Source: Candidatus Aquicultor primus (GTDB lineage Bacteria; Actinomycetota; Aquicultoria; Aquicultorales; Aquicultoraceae). From it: a DNA stretch of 7,134 bases. The stretch is from positions 15,002 through 22,135 of the forward strand of contig MELI01000106.1 of the NCBI GenBank assembly GCA_001767575.1, read 5' to 3'. The position numbers and the translations under genes were made by a program. Positions 1-5,720 of the stretch are shown one piece after another. Every line of letters begins with the position of its first letter. Position 1 is the first letter of the stretch. Under the pieces are notes generated by a model. The model was not told the origin of the DNA. It did no database searches and saw nothing but the letters and a program-made list of their open reading frames with translations.

Positions 1-786
1 CCGACTTTGCCTACCAGTGAGACGGGGATGCGCCACCGGACAGCGGAGCGCGTCGCGCGACAGACGAAAGCGCTCGTCATCTCGATATCGCAAAAAAGGG
101 ACCTGATAAGCATCTACTACGACGGCATCAAGTATGCCTTGCAGGACATCAGGGTTCTTTTAGCCAAAGCGAACCAAGCCTTGCAGACGCTGGAGAAGTA
201 TAAGCTCCGTCTCGACGAGGTTTTAGCCAATCTTAGCGCCCTTGAGTTTGAAGACTTGGTCACTCTCTTAGATGTCGTTACGGTTTTGCAGCGCTCGGAG
301 ATGGTCGGACGTGTCTCGCGGGAGATAGAGCGCTATATCAGCGAGCTTGGCACGGAAGGACGCCTTATCAGGATGCAGCTCGATGAGCTTGTCGGCAACA
401 CCGAAGAACAAGCTTCGATGATAATCAAGGACTATACGACCAATCTCAAGAAGATCTCCGGGGTTAAAGAGAGCCTTGTAGATTTGACCTCGGAAGAGTT
501 GCTAGACCTCTCCGAGATCGGAGTGGTTCTAGGCTATAAGGAGACCGTCGACTTTCTCGAGCAACCCTTGCACTCGCGTGGGTATCGCTTGCTCAGTAAG
601 ATCCCGCGGTTGCCCTCGAGCGTTATCGACAAGATAGTCAACAAGTTCCGCGACCTCCAGTCTATCATGGGTGCCAGCATCGAAGGTTTGGATGCGGTAG
701 AGGGTGTCGGTGAGATAAGGGCGAAAGCCATCAAGCATGGTCTGCAGCGCCTCAAAGAGTACAATATCCTGGAGAGGTATATCTAA
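1..786 (+). CDS. disA: DNA integrity scanning diadenylate cyclase DisA, 5'-truncated by window edge
   Basis: DisA condenses two ATP into cyclic di-AMP and scans DNA for branched structures. The reading frame is open from base 1, so the gene starts upstream of the window. The visible 261 residues begin inside the diadenylate cyclase (DAC) domain with the conserved PTSETGMRHRTAERVAR stretch. This holds the RHR nucleotide-binding motif at visible residues 11-13; the DGA motif lies in the missing part, about 100 residues judging from the usual family length of about 350-360. A long helical linker domain follows (about visible residues 40-190). The C-terminus is a helix-hairpin-helix DNA-binding domain with the motif GLDAVEGVGEIRAKAI near the end. 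The stop is TAA at 784-786. A minus-strand gene ends 21 bp downstream, so the two are convergent, and no clear rho-independent terminator is visible between them. An ATG at 28 is internal to the RHR region and is not a real start. Family assignment is very secure. Confidence 0.97.
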   Translation, partial: PTLPTSETGMRHRTAERVARQTKALVISISQKRDLISIYYDGIKYALQDIRVLLAKANQALQTLEKYKLRLDEVLANLSALEFEDLVTLLDVVTVLQRSEMVGRVSREIERYISELGTEGRLIRMQLDELVGNTEEQASMIIKDYTTNLKKISGVKESLVDLTSEELLDLSEIGVVLGYKETVDFLEQPLHSRGYRLLSKIPRLPSSVIDKIVNKFRDLQSIMGASIEGLDAVEGVGEIRAKAIKHGLQRLKEYNILERYI

Positions 787-807
787 CCCCAAGCTTCAAG
801 AGCAGGG

Positions 808-1203
808 CTAAGTCAAGTTGTAAAACCCCAGCGTTTCTAAGCGATTATTCTCTTTGCAGATAATATTGTCCATCTGCAGGCCGAGAAGATTGCAGATTCC
901 CGCCAAGTAAAAGAGGGTGTTACCCAATTCGTTTTCGACATTTTCAAGGCAGTTCGAGCAGAGTTCCCCAGAGACGTGGGTTTGGATATAGTCGATAATG
1001 TCGACGAGTGAGGCGTCGTCCGGTATCGTTTGCTTGCCCGCATCGATTTTTAGACAGCCGCAGGCCGTGACCGACTTGACGATGGCGCGGTTTACATGAG
1101 CAGTTGAGTCTTGGAGTCTCGACATGACATCGAGGATACTCTTGTGTCGCACAAGATATTCCGACACAGCATTCTGAAATTGCTGACAACCTCTATCGCC
1201 CAT
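808..1203 (-). CDS. Small cysteine-containing protein with MazG-like C-terminal helix, function unknown
   Basis: This is a 131-residue soluble protein with no signal peptide or membrane segment. The N-terminal half (about residues 9-45) looks helical and contains HKSILDVMSRLQ, then CGC at 48-50. A second cysteine pair, CSNC, lies at 82-85. The C-terminal part (about 87-125, with ENELGNTLFYLAGICNLLGL) resembles the second helical half of MazG/all-alpha NTP pyrophosphohydrolases, where ExxD binds metal. Here the motif reads ELGN (92-95), so the aspartate is replaced, and I see no upstream EExxE motif. I recall similar short proteins encoded near disA in clostridia, sometimes labelled DUF1573, but cannot verify this. 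The start is well supported: the minus-strand ribosome binding site AAGGGGTG (1215-1208) lies 6 nt before the ATG, behind a consensus-like promoter. It is convergent with disA and opposes all the housekeeping genes. That it is a real gene is likely; NTP hydrolysis is only a structural guess, and metal or iron-sulphur binding by the cysteines is an alternative. Confidence 0.8.
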   Translation of the reverse strand: MGDRGCQQFQNAVSEYLVRHKSILDVMSRLQDSTAHVNRAIVKSVTACGCLKIDAGKQTIPDDASLVDIIDYIQTHVSGELCSNCLENVENELGNTLFYLAGICNLLGLQMDNIICKENNRLETLGFYNLT

Positions 1204-1207
1204 TTAG

Positions 1208-1215
1208 CACCCCTT
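1208..1215 (-). promoter_or_regulatory. Ribosome binding site of the MazG-like gene
   Basis: On the minus strand AAGGGGTG reads from 1215 to 1208, with 6 nt between the G run and the ATG at 1203. It is a strong purine-rich Shine-Dalgarno sequence and fixes the start of the 131-residue protein. Confidence 0.75.
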
Positions 1216-1234
1216 GTAGGCTCCGGTTGAACTA

Positions 1235-1263
1235 ATTGTAGTAACCCGACGGGAGCTTGTCAA
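1235..1263 (-). promoter_or_regulatory. Sigma-A-type promoter for the MazG-like gene
   Basis: On the minus strand a perfect -35 box TTGACA (1263-1258) is followed by a 17-nt spacer and a -10 box TACAAT (1240-1235), which differs from TATAAT at one position. Transcription would start near 1228 and give a leader of about 25 nt before the ATG at 1203. A short inverted repeat (CTTG-T-CAAG at 1256-1264) overlaps the -35 box, but it is too short to be called an operator. The match to consensus is the best in the window and suggests that this gene is transcribed on its own, at a substantial basal level. Confidence 0.8.
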
Positions 1264-1334
1264 GACAGGGCCGGTTCCGGAAACTATTTTTTCGGCGGGC
1301 AATATCATAGAGTTAGGAACCGATATCAAGCCGG

Positions 1335-1358
1335 TAAGCAGCCCCTTTGAGCTGCTTA
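1335..1358. repeat. Perfect 8-bp inverted repeat (hairpin)
   Basis: TAAGCAGC (1335-1342) and its reverse complement GCTGCTTA (1351-1358) flank an 8-nt loop. The hairpin lies 10 bp beyond the stop codon of the short minus-strand ORF at 1369-1632, where a terminator would be expected. Neither strand has a proper run of T after the stem, so it is not a canonical rho-independent terminator. It could act as a weak terminator, an RNA 3'-end stabiliser or a protein site. Confidence 0.4.
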
Positions 1359-1368
1359 AACGTGAGGT

Positions 1369-1632
1369 TTATTCAATTAAAGCAAAGATCGGTGTTAGCG
1401 TGGATATTTTCGCAGCGAGTTCGTTCTGGAGCATGTCTGGAGGGCGATCTAGGCGAACACGACGATATAGCGGTAGGAGTATACCGTACGTAGCGTTAGC
1501 AGCGAAATCTTGATATTGTGGGTACGCGCAGTCGATCTTGCCTCGCAGCTCTAAGTACCTATTGAACTCCCCCGATTTTCGCTGAATGAAAATTTCCGCG
1601 ATTCTACTCGAATATTTGTCCGCCTTGTTCAT
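1369..1632 (-). CDS. Short hypothetical ORF, doubtful
   Basis: This is an 87-residue open frame on the minus strand from ATG 1632 to TAA 1371-1369. I recognise no family. The product is mixed charged and hydrophobic with no signal peptide, no clear membrane segment and one cysteine (about residue 35). In favour of a gene: it fills an otherwise empty stretch between the MazG-like gene and yacL, it is not a shadow of a longer ORF on the other strand, its codons look reasonable for the region, and a hairpin follows its stop. Against: I see no good Shine-Dalgarno before the ATG. The nearest purine block, AAGGAT, is more than 20 nt upstream, and no clear promoter is visible. In-frame upstream there is a stop codon and no alternative ATG. 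It may be a small lineage-specific gene, a remnant of a longer gene, or chance. Confidence 0.3.
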   Translation of the reverse strand: MNKADKYSSRIAEIFIQRKSGEFNRYLELRGKIDCAYPQYQDFAANATYGILLPLYRRVRLDRPPDMLQNELAAKISTLTPIFALIE

Positions 1633-1764
1633 GGCTAAGCATCGGCCAACTGTGCTATCCTTAAAAATGCCGGGAAAAGGGTAAGTCCTTCATAGAGGTG
1701 AGCGCCTATGATGTAGCTTCCGTGATGCAAGCATAGACCAAAATTTAAGATAGGGGTGATTGAT
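1633..1764 (+). promoter_or_regulatory. Intergenic leader before yacL with possible -10 boxes and alternative hairpins
   Basis: This stretch must hold the promoter that drives the downstream block unless transcription reads through from disA, which the opposing gene makes less likely. Two weak candidates are visible: an extended -10-like TGCTATCCT (1653-1661) and TATGAT (1707-1712, five of six consensus bases). Neither has a convincing -35 box at the right distance. The pentamer CTATG (1706-1710) can pair either with CATAG at 1691-1695 or with CATAG at 1732-1736. The latter is extended by CTT/AAG pairing across a bulge, so the two hairpins exclude each other. No known riboswitch class is recognised, and the short arms may be chance. 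Confidence 0.3.
1752..1756 (+). promoter_or_regulatory. Ribosome binding site that decides the yacL start
   Basis: AGGGG at 1752-1756 lies 8 nt before GTG 1765, a normal Shine-Dalgarno spacing. The upstream in-frame GTG at 1756 overlaps this site and could not use it, so 1765 is the better start. Confidence 0.65.
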
Positions 1765-2835
1765 GTGTTACAGTTAATACGCATTGTTTTCATTGTAACC
1801 GGTGCCATAGGGGCCTATCAGCTGGCCATCACCACACCCATACCCGAACCGCTCTCCCAATATGAATTTCCTGCACTTATACTATATATATTACTGGGAG
1901 TCGCTATCGGTTATGTTCTCGGTGGTATAATCGGGCGCCGGCTGTTGGTATCTCTTAACTGGTTGGAGAATAATGCGCAGAAATTACCAACCGGAGATCT
2001 TTTTCTCGCGCTGTTCGGACTTTTGTCGGGGTTGATTCTGGCGTGGCTGATATCTATACCATTCGGTTATATCCAAATACCGTTTCTGCAGTTCTCGGTA
2101 GCCATGTTTGCTTTTGTCATCCTCGGCTACCTGGGTGTTCGAATATCTCTCAAGAAGAGGGAAGAACTACAGATATTCATGCGTGCCATACCGTCACCAT
2201 TGGCTAAAGGGCAGGCGTCTTCAGGGTCGAAGCTCGATTTAGGCACAGCGAAACTGCTGGACACGAGCGTTATCATCGACGGGCGAATTGCGGATGTCGC
2301 TAAGACCGGATTTGTCGAGGGTGTCCTCAATATTCCGCGGTTTGTCCTGCGGGAACTTCAGATGATAGCCGATTCCGAGGATTCGCTCAAACGGAACCGG
2401 GGAAGAAGGGGGCTGGATATCTTGAAGACGCTTCAGAATATACCCACGCTCCACCTTGAGATTCTCGAGCGCGACTATCCCGATTTAGCGGATGTCGATG
2501 CGAAACTGGTGAAGCTCGCCAACGATACGGGCTCACCGATTGTGACAAACGATTATAATCTTAATAAGGTGGCGGATTTTCAAGGCGTACAGGTCTTGAA
2601 CTTGAACGAGCTGGCTAACGCCCTCAAGCCGGTGGTATTGCCGGGTGAGGAGATGTATGTCGGGATTATCCGTGAAGGCAAGGAAGCGGGCCAAGGAGTC
2701 GGCTACCTGGATGATGGGACGATGGTCGTGGTCGATGGCGGAAAGGTCCACGTCGGGGACGAGGTCGAGATAATGGTGACCAGTGTTTTGCAGACGCCGG
2801 CCGGGCGTATGATTTTTGGCCGGATGAAAGTTTGA
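1765..2835 (+). CDS. yacL: Membrane-anchored PIN/TRAM domain protein (YacL family)
   Basis: This is a 356-residue protein if read from GTG 1765, which has a well-spaced AGGGG; GTG 1756 would add three residues. The N-terminus has four predicted membrane helices (about residues 3-21, 35-57, 79-98 and 107-125). A linker leads to a PIN nuclease-like domain (about 163-285) with its acidic metal-binding residues in place: D166 in LLDTSVIIDG, E197 in LRELQ, D243 and D245 in DVDAKL, and D263 in TNDYN. The last 70 residues form a TRAM RNA-binding domain (GIIREGKEAGQGVGYLDDGT). Length and layout match YacL of Bacillus (about 366 residues). The intact acidic set suggests a metal-dependent RNase held at the membrane, but the substrate of this family is not established to my knowledge. 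The gene follows the disA region and is 19 bp upstream of ispD, as expected for the conserved order. It is probably the first gene of the transcript running to cysS. Confidence 0.93.
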   Translation: MLQLIRIVFIVTGAIGAYQLAITTPIPEPLSQYEFPALILYILLGVAIGYVLGGIIGRRLLVSLNWLENNAQKLPTGDLFLALFGLLSGLILAWLISIPFGYIQIPFLQFSVAMFAFVILGYLGVRISLKKREELQIFMRAIPSPLAKGQASSGSKLDLGTAKLLDTSVIIDGRIADVAKTGFVEGVLNIPRFVLRELQMIADSEDSLKRNRGRRGLDILKTLQNIPTLHLEILERDYPDLADVDAKLVKLANDTGSPIVTNDYNLNKVADFQGVQVLNLNELANALKPVVLPGEEMYVGIIREGKEAGQGVGYLDDGTMVVVDGGKVHVGDEVEIMVTSVLQTPAGRMIFGRMKV

Positions 2836-2854
2836 CCGGTGGAGAAAGAATAGA

Positions 2855-3559
2855 ATGAACTTGGCGCTGGTAGTCGCCGCCGGAAAAGGCAGGCGTATGG
2901 GGACGGAAGGCGGCAAGCAGTTTCTGGAGCTGGCCGGAAGACCGGTGATAGCCCATACGCTTGCGGCTTTTGAGGAGGCGACCTCGATAGATGCGATTGT
3001 CGTCGTGGCGGCTGAGGAGAATCTTCAGAAGTGCCTGGAAGTAATCGCCCTATACGGAATCATCAAGGTGGAGCGTGTGGTGGCCGGGGGAGACGAGCGC
3101 CAGGATTCGGTATATAATGGCCTGTTGGCGGCTGCTGAGTTTGAGGGCGTCGACCTCGTGGCGGTCCATGACGGGGCGCGGCCTCTGGTCACGCCGCGCA
3201 TTATCGACGAGGCCATCGGTGCTGCCGGCGATTGCGACGGGGCGGTAGTCGGTGTTTCCGCCAAAGATACGGTCAAGCTCGTTCGTGACGGATATATCGC
3301 GGAGACACTGCCGCGCGATTTGACATGGCAGATACAGACTCCGCAGGTTTTTCGATATAAACTTCTCGTCGAAGCCCACCAGAGCGCCCGGCGTGAGGGT
3401 TTTAACGGCACCGATGATGCGGTATTGGTCGAGCGGGTTGGAGGGCGGATAAAGGTAGTCATGGGCTCTGATGAGAACATCAAGATAACAACGCCTTCCG
3501 ATTTAGTCTTTGCGGAAGCCCTTTTGAAAGAAAGGTCGGCAAAGTCCGACCGCGATTAG
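2855..3559 (+). CDS. ispD: 2-C-methyl-D-erythritol 4-phosphate cytidylyltransferase IspD
   Basis: IspD transfers CMP from CTP to 2-C-methyl-D-erythritol 4-phosphate, the third step of the MEP isoprenoid pathway in the cytoplasm. The 234-residue product has the usual family length. Motifs in order: the nucleotide-binding loop VVAAGKGRRMG with R14 and K21 (equivalent to catalytic R20 and K27 of E. coli), GGDERQDSV, VHDGARP with D106, AKDTVK with T139, QTPQVF, GTDDAVLVE and GSDENIKITTPSDL with a conserved lysine near the C-terminus. The loop reads GGKQ instead of the common PKQ, which keeps the lysine. The start ATG is preceded by GGAGAAAG (2841-2848) at good spacing. It lies 19 bp after yacL and 86 bp before ispF, whose product acts two steps later. 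Confidence 0.97.
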   Translation: MNLALVVAAGKGRRMGTEGGKQFLELAGRPVIAHTLAAFEEATSIDAIVVVAAEENLQKCLEVIALYGIIKVERVVAGGDERQDSVYNGLLAAAEFEGVDLVAVHDGARPLVTPRIIDEAIGAAGDCDGAVVGVSAKDTVKLVRDGYIAETLPRDLTWQIQTPQVFRYKLLVEAHQSARREGFNGTDDAVLVERVGGRIKVVMGSDENIKITTPSDLVFAEALLKERSAKSDRD

Positions 3560-3645
3560 ACAGAAGTTGGTCACACGCACGCGGATTGCCGTAAGGTGCA
3601 AGGGTTAGATTTCATGTGGCAATAAAATCTACAAGTGAGAGATAG

Positions 3646-4140
3646 ATGAGGGTTGGAACCGGTTTTGATGTCCATAGGTTTGTGAGAGGGCGCCCGCTTG
3701 TTCTCGGCGGCGTCGAGGTCCCGTTCGAGTTCGGACTGGAGGGTCATTCCGATGCCGATGTCCTGACGCACGCGATTATCGATGCGATGTTCGGGGCAAC
3801 GGCCGCCGGCGATCTGGGCCGTTACTTTCCCGACACGGATAGCAAGTTCAAGGGAATTTCTAGTATTGCGTTGTTGCGAGACGCCGTCCGTATTCTGGAT
3901 GAGCAGGGATTCCGGCTCGTAAACATCGATGTGACGGTCATTCTCGAACACCCGAAGCTCGCACCGTTCAGAGAGCAGATGCGCGAGGTGCTCTCAACCG
4001 CCGCCGGGCTCGAAGTATCGAGAGTAAGCGTCAAGGCGACTACGACCGAAGGGCTCGGGTTTACGGGCCGCGGCGAAGGAGTCGCGGCGCAGGCGGTCGT
4101 ACTGGTCGAAGAGCACCCCCTTCACGAAGAGAGGTTTTAG
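3646..4140 (+). CDS. ispF: 2-C-methyl-D-erythritol 2,4-cyclodiphosphate synthase IspF
   Basis: IspF cyclises 4-diphosphocytidyl-2-C-methyl-D-erythritol 2-phosphate with release of CMP, the fifth step of the MEP pathway, as a homotrimer. The product has 164 residues, a little longer than the usual 156-160, with a short acidic/basic tail. The zinc ligands D8, H10 (GFDVHRF) and H42 are present at the same positions as in E. coli, as are the HSDAD motif (34-38), the GDLGRYFPDTD loop and the KATTTEGLGFTGRGEG motif (T132, T133, E135). The start is fixed by an in-frame TAG directly before the ATG; the Shine-Dalgarno is weak (GAGAG). The 86-bp gap after ispD contains no gene. It holds only small inverted repeats (AGATTT 3608-3613 with AAATCT 3625-3630; ATTGCC 3585-3590 with GGCAAT 3618-3623) and a -10-like TAAAAT (3623-3628) without a -35 box. 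ispD and ispF are separate genes here, not the fused form. Confidence 0.97.
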   Translation: MRVGTGFDVHRFVRGRPLVLGGVEVPFEFGLEGHSDADVLTHAIIDAMFGATAAGDLGRYFPDTDSKFKGISSIALLRDAVRILDEQGFRLVNIDVTVILEHPKLAPFREQMREVLSTAAGLEVSRVSVKATTTEGLGFTGRGEGVAAQAVVLVEEHPLHEERF

Positions 4141-4145
4141 ATAGA

Positions 4146-5621
4146 ATGAGCGAGGTACGGGTTAGATTTGCGCCGAGTCCGACAGGGCATCTTCATATCG
4201 GCACCGCAAGAACGGCACTTTTAAACTGGCTCTACGCCAGAAAGATGGATGGTTCGTTTATAGTGAGGGTGGAGGATACGGATTTAAGCCGTTCGACGGC
4301 CGAGTTCGAGGAGTCCATTCTCGAGGATTTGGCTTGGATGGGGTTGAATTGGGACGAAGGCCCCGATATAGGCGGCGGGTTCGGACCGTACCGGCAGAGC
4401 GAGCGTTTCGATATCTATCGCAAGAAGACCGATGAATTGCTCGAGACAGGGCAGGCCTATCGTTGTTATTGCGCTCCTGAGGAGTTGGAAGAGCGACGCA
4501 AGGCGCGTCTGGCGGCGGGGCTGATGCCCAAGTACGAGGGGACCTGCCGTGAGCTCACCGCTGAGCAAGAGGCGGCGCACCTGGCCGGGGGGAAAAAGGC
4601 GGCGCTCCGTTTTCGGGTTCCCGATGGGACCATAACCATACGCGATTTGGTTCGCGGCGCTATCGATTTCTCGAGCGAGGTCATAGGTGATTTTATAATT
4701 TTGCGCTCCGACGGCTCGCCCTCATATCACCTGGCGGTCGTAGTAGACGATGGCGAGATGAAGGTATCCCATGTCATACGCGGTGAGGACCATATAACCA
4801 ACACGGCGAAGCACGTGCCGCTCTTCAGGGCGCTCGGGTACCCGGTGCCGGAGTTTGCCCACAATGCGATGATTCTAGGCCCGGACGGCGGCAAGCTCAG
4901 CAAACGGCACGGCGCGACCTCGGTCGACGAATATCGTCAGCGCGGCTATCTGCCGGAAGCTATTAATAACTATTTAGCCCTTTTAAGCTGGGCTCCCGAA
5001 GACACAAAAGAGGTCTTCCTCCTCCACGAGCTGGCCGCAGCATTCAAAATAGATCGTATCTCGAAAAGCCCTGCCATCTTCGACATAGCCAAGCTAAACT
5101 GGTTAAACGGACAGCACATTAGAGCCGCCGGTATGGAGAGGATAACCAACCTCTGCATACCGTACCTGCGAGATGCGGGCCTAATCGACGAAGACGAGCT
5201 CTCCGAAGACGATTTCGCGCACCTTGTGCAAATCATCGAGGCGGTCCGCGGTAACCTCACGGTTCTCGCCGAGATACCGGCCTATGCTAAGATATTTCTG
5301 AGCGAGTTCGAGATAGAGCCGGAGGCGCGCGAGTGGCTCGCCGAGCCCGGTTTGCCGGAAGTCCTCGGAGAGCTGCGCGAGGCGCTTGTTGCGCGCGGTG
5401 AGCTAGATTTCGATGCCGGCAAAGAGGTCGTTTTAGGCTTGCGAGAGCATTTCAAAGCACTCGGCATAACCGGAAAAGGCCTGTTTATGCCGGTACGCGT
5501 AGGTCTGACCGGCAGCGCAAAGGGACCGGAGCTACCATACATCCTCAATATCTTAAGCAAAGAAGAGGCGTTGGCGCGAATAGATGCGGTCGTCGAAGAG
5601 GCCAAGAAAGCCCGGCAATAA
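4146..5621 (+). CDS. gltX: Glutamyl-tRNA synthetase
   Basis: This class I aminoacyl-tRNA synthetase charges tRNA with glutamate. The 491-residue product matches the bacterial GluRS length. The class I signature lies in FAPSPTGHLHIGTARTALL (H15 to G19) and the KMSKS-type loop is KLSKR at 250-254. A CYC pair (107, 109), Y130 and C134 form the zinc-binding-like insertion found in some bacterial GluRS, such as E. coli. The catalytic domain also has VIRGEDHITNTAKH. The C-terminal helical anticodon-binding region runs from about 330 to the end. The gene begins 5 bp after ispF, so it is very likely co-transcribed and perhaps translationally coupled. GAGG at 4131-4134, inside the end of ispF, is the likely ribosome binding site, at a rather long spacing. 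Whether the enzyme is discriminating or also charges tRNA-Gln cannot be told from the window. Confidence 0.97.
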   Translation: MSEVRVRFAPSPTGHLHIGTARTALLNWLYARKMDGSFIVRVEDTDLSRSTAEFEESILEDLAWMGLNWDEGPDIGGGFGPYRQSERFDIYRKKTDELLETGQAYRCYCAPEELEERRKARLAAGLMPKYEGTCRELTAEQEAAHLAGGKKAALRFRVPDGTITIRDLVRGAIDFSSEVIGDFIILRSDGSPSYHLAVVVDDGEMKVSHVIRGEDHITNTAKHVPLFRALGYPVPEFAHNAMILGPDGGKLSKRHGATSVDEYRQRGYLPEAINNYLALLSWAPEDTKEVFLLHELAAAFKIDRISKSPAIFDIAKLNWLNGQHIRAAGMERITNLCIPYLRDAGLIDEDELSEDDFAHLVQIIEAVRGNLTVLAEIPAYAKIFLSEFEIEPEAREWLAEPGLPEVLGELREALVARGELDFDAGKEVVLGLREHFKALGITGKGLFMPVRVGLTGSAKGPELPYILNILSKEEALARIDAVVEEAKKARQ

Positions 5622-5720
5622 GCCTACAGGAGAGGCGGCCTATCGTTTGCAGGTTCGACAATAAACCGTGTTGTGTCAATAAGGGGCAGAAAAAAATCAA
5701 TCAGGTGGTGTCGATAGATA
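5622..5720 (+). other. gltX-cysS intergenic gap, no gene and no T-box
   Basis: This 99-bp gap lies where Bacillus carries cysE. No ORF is visible, and the gap is too short for a full T-box leader, whose specifier stem and antiterminator need roughly 200 nt. I see no strong hairpin followed by T residues and no convincing promoter. AGGTGG (5702-5707) near the end may serve as the cysS ribosome binding site. Simple read-through from gltX is the likely arrangement. Confidence 0.6.

Noticed and set aside
787..807. Possible bidirectional terminator between disA and the convergent gene
   Set aside because: The 21-bp gap holds no stem of useful length and no T run on either strand.
2533..2916. 127-residue minus-strand ORF over the 3' end of yacL
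   Set aside because: It is antisense to the PIN and TRAM domains and the start of ispD, shows no motif, and is explained by codon bias of the real genes.
3025..3483. 152-residue minus-strand ORF over ispD
   Set aside because: It has a serine/threonine/arginine-rich composition typical of antisense translation of a GC-rich gene, and sits fully inside ispD.
3560..3645. Possible promoter before ispF (TAAAAT at 3623-3628)
   Set aside because: No -35 box is found at 15-19 nt upstream, and the small inverted repeats there are of a size expected by chance.
3571..3951. 126-residue minus-strand ORF over the ispD-ispF gap and ispF
   Set aside because: It lies mostly opposite ispF, whose active-site motifs are all intact, and has no ribosome binding site or recognisable domain; it is a shadow of ispF coding.
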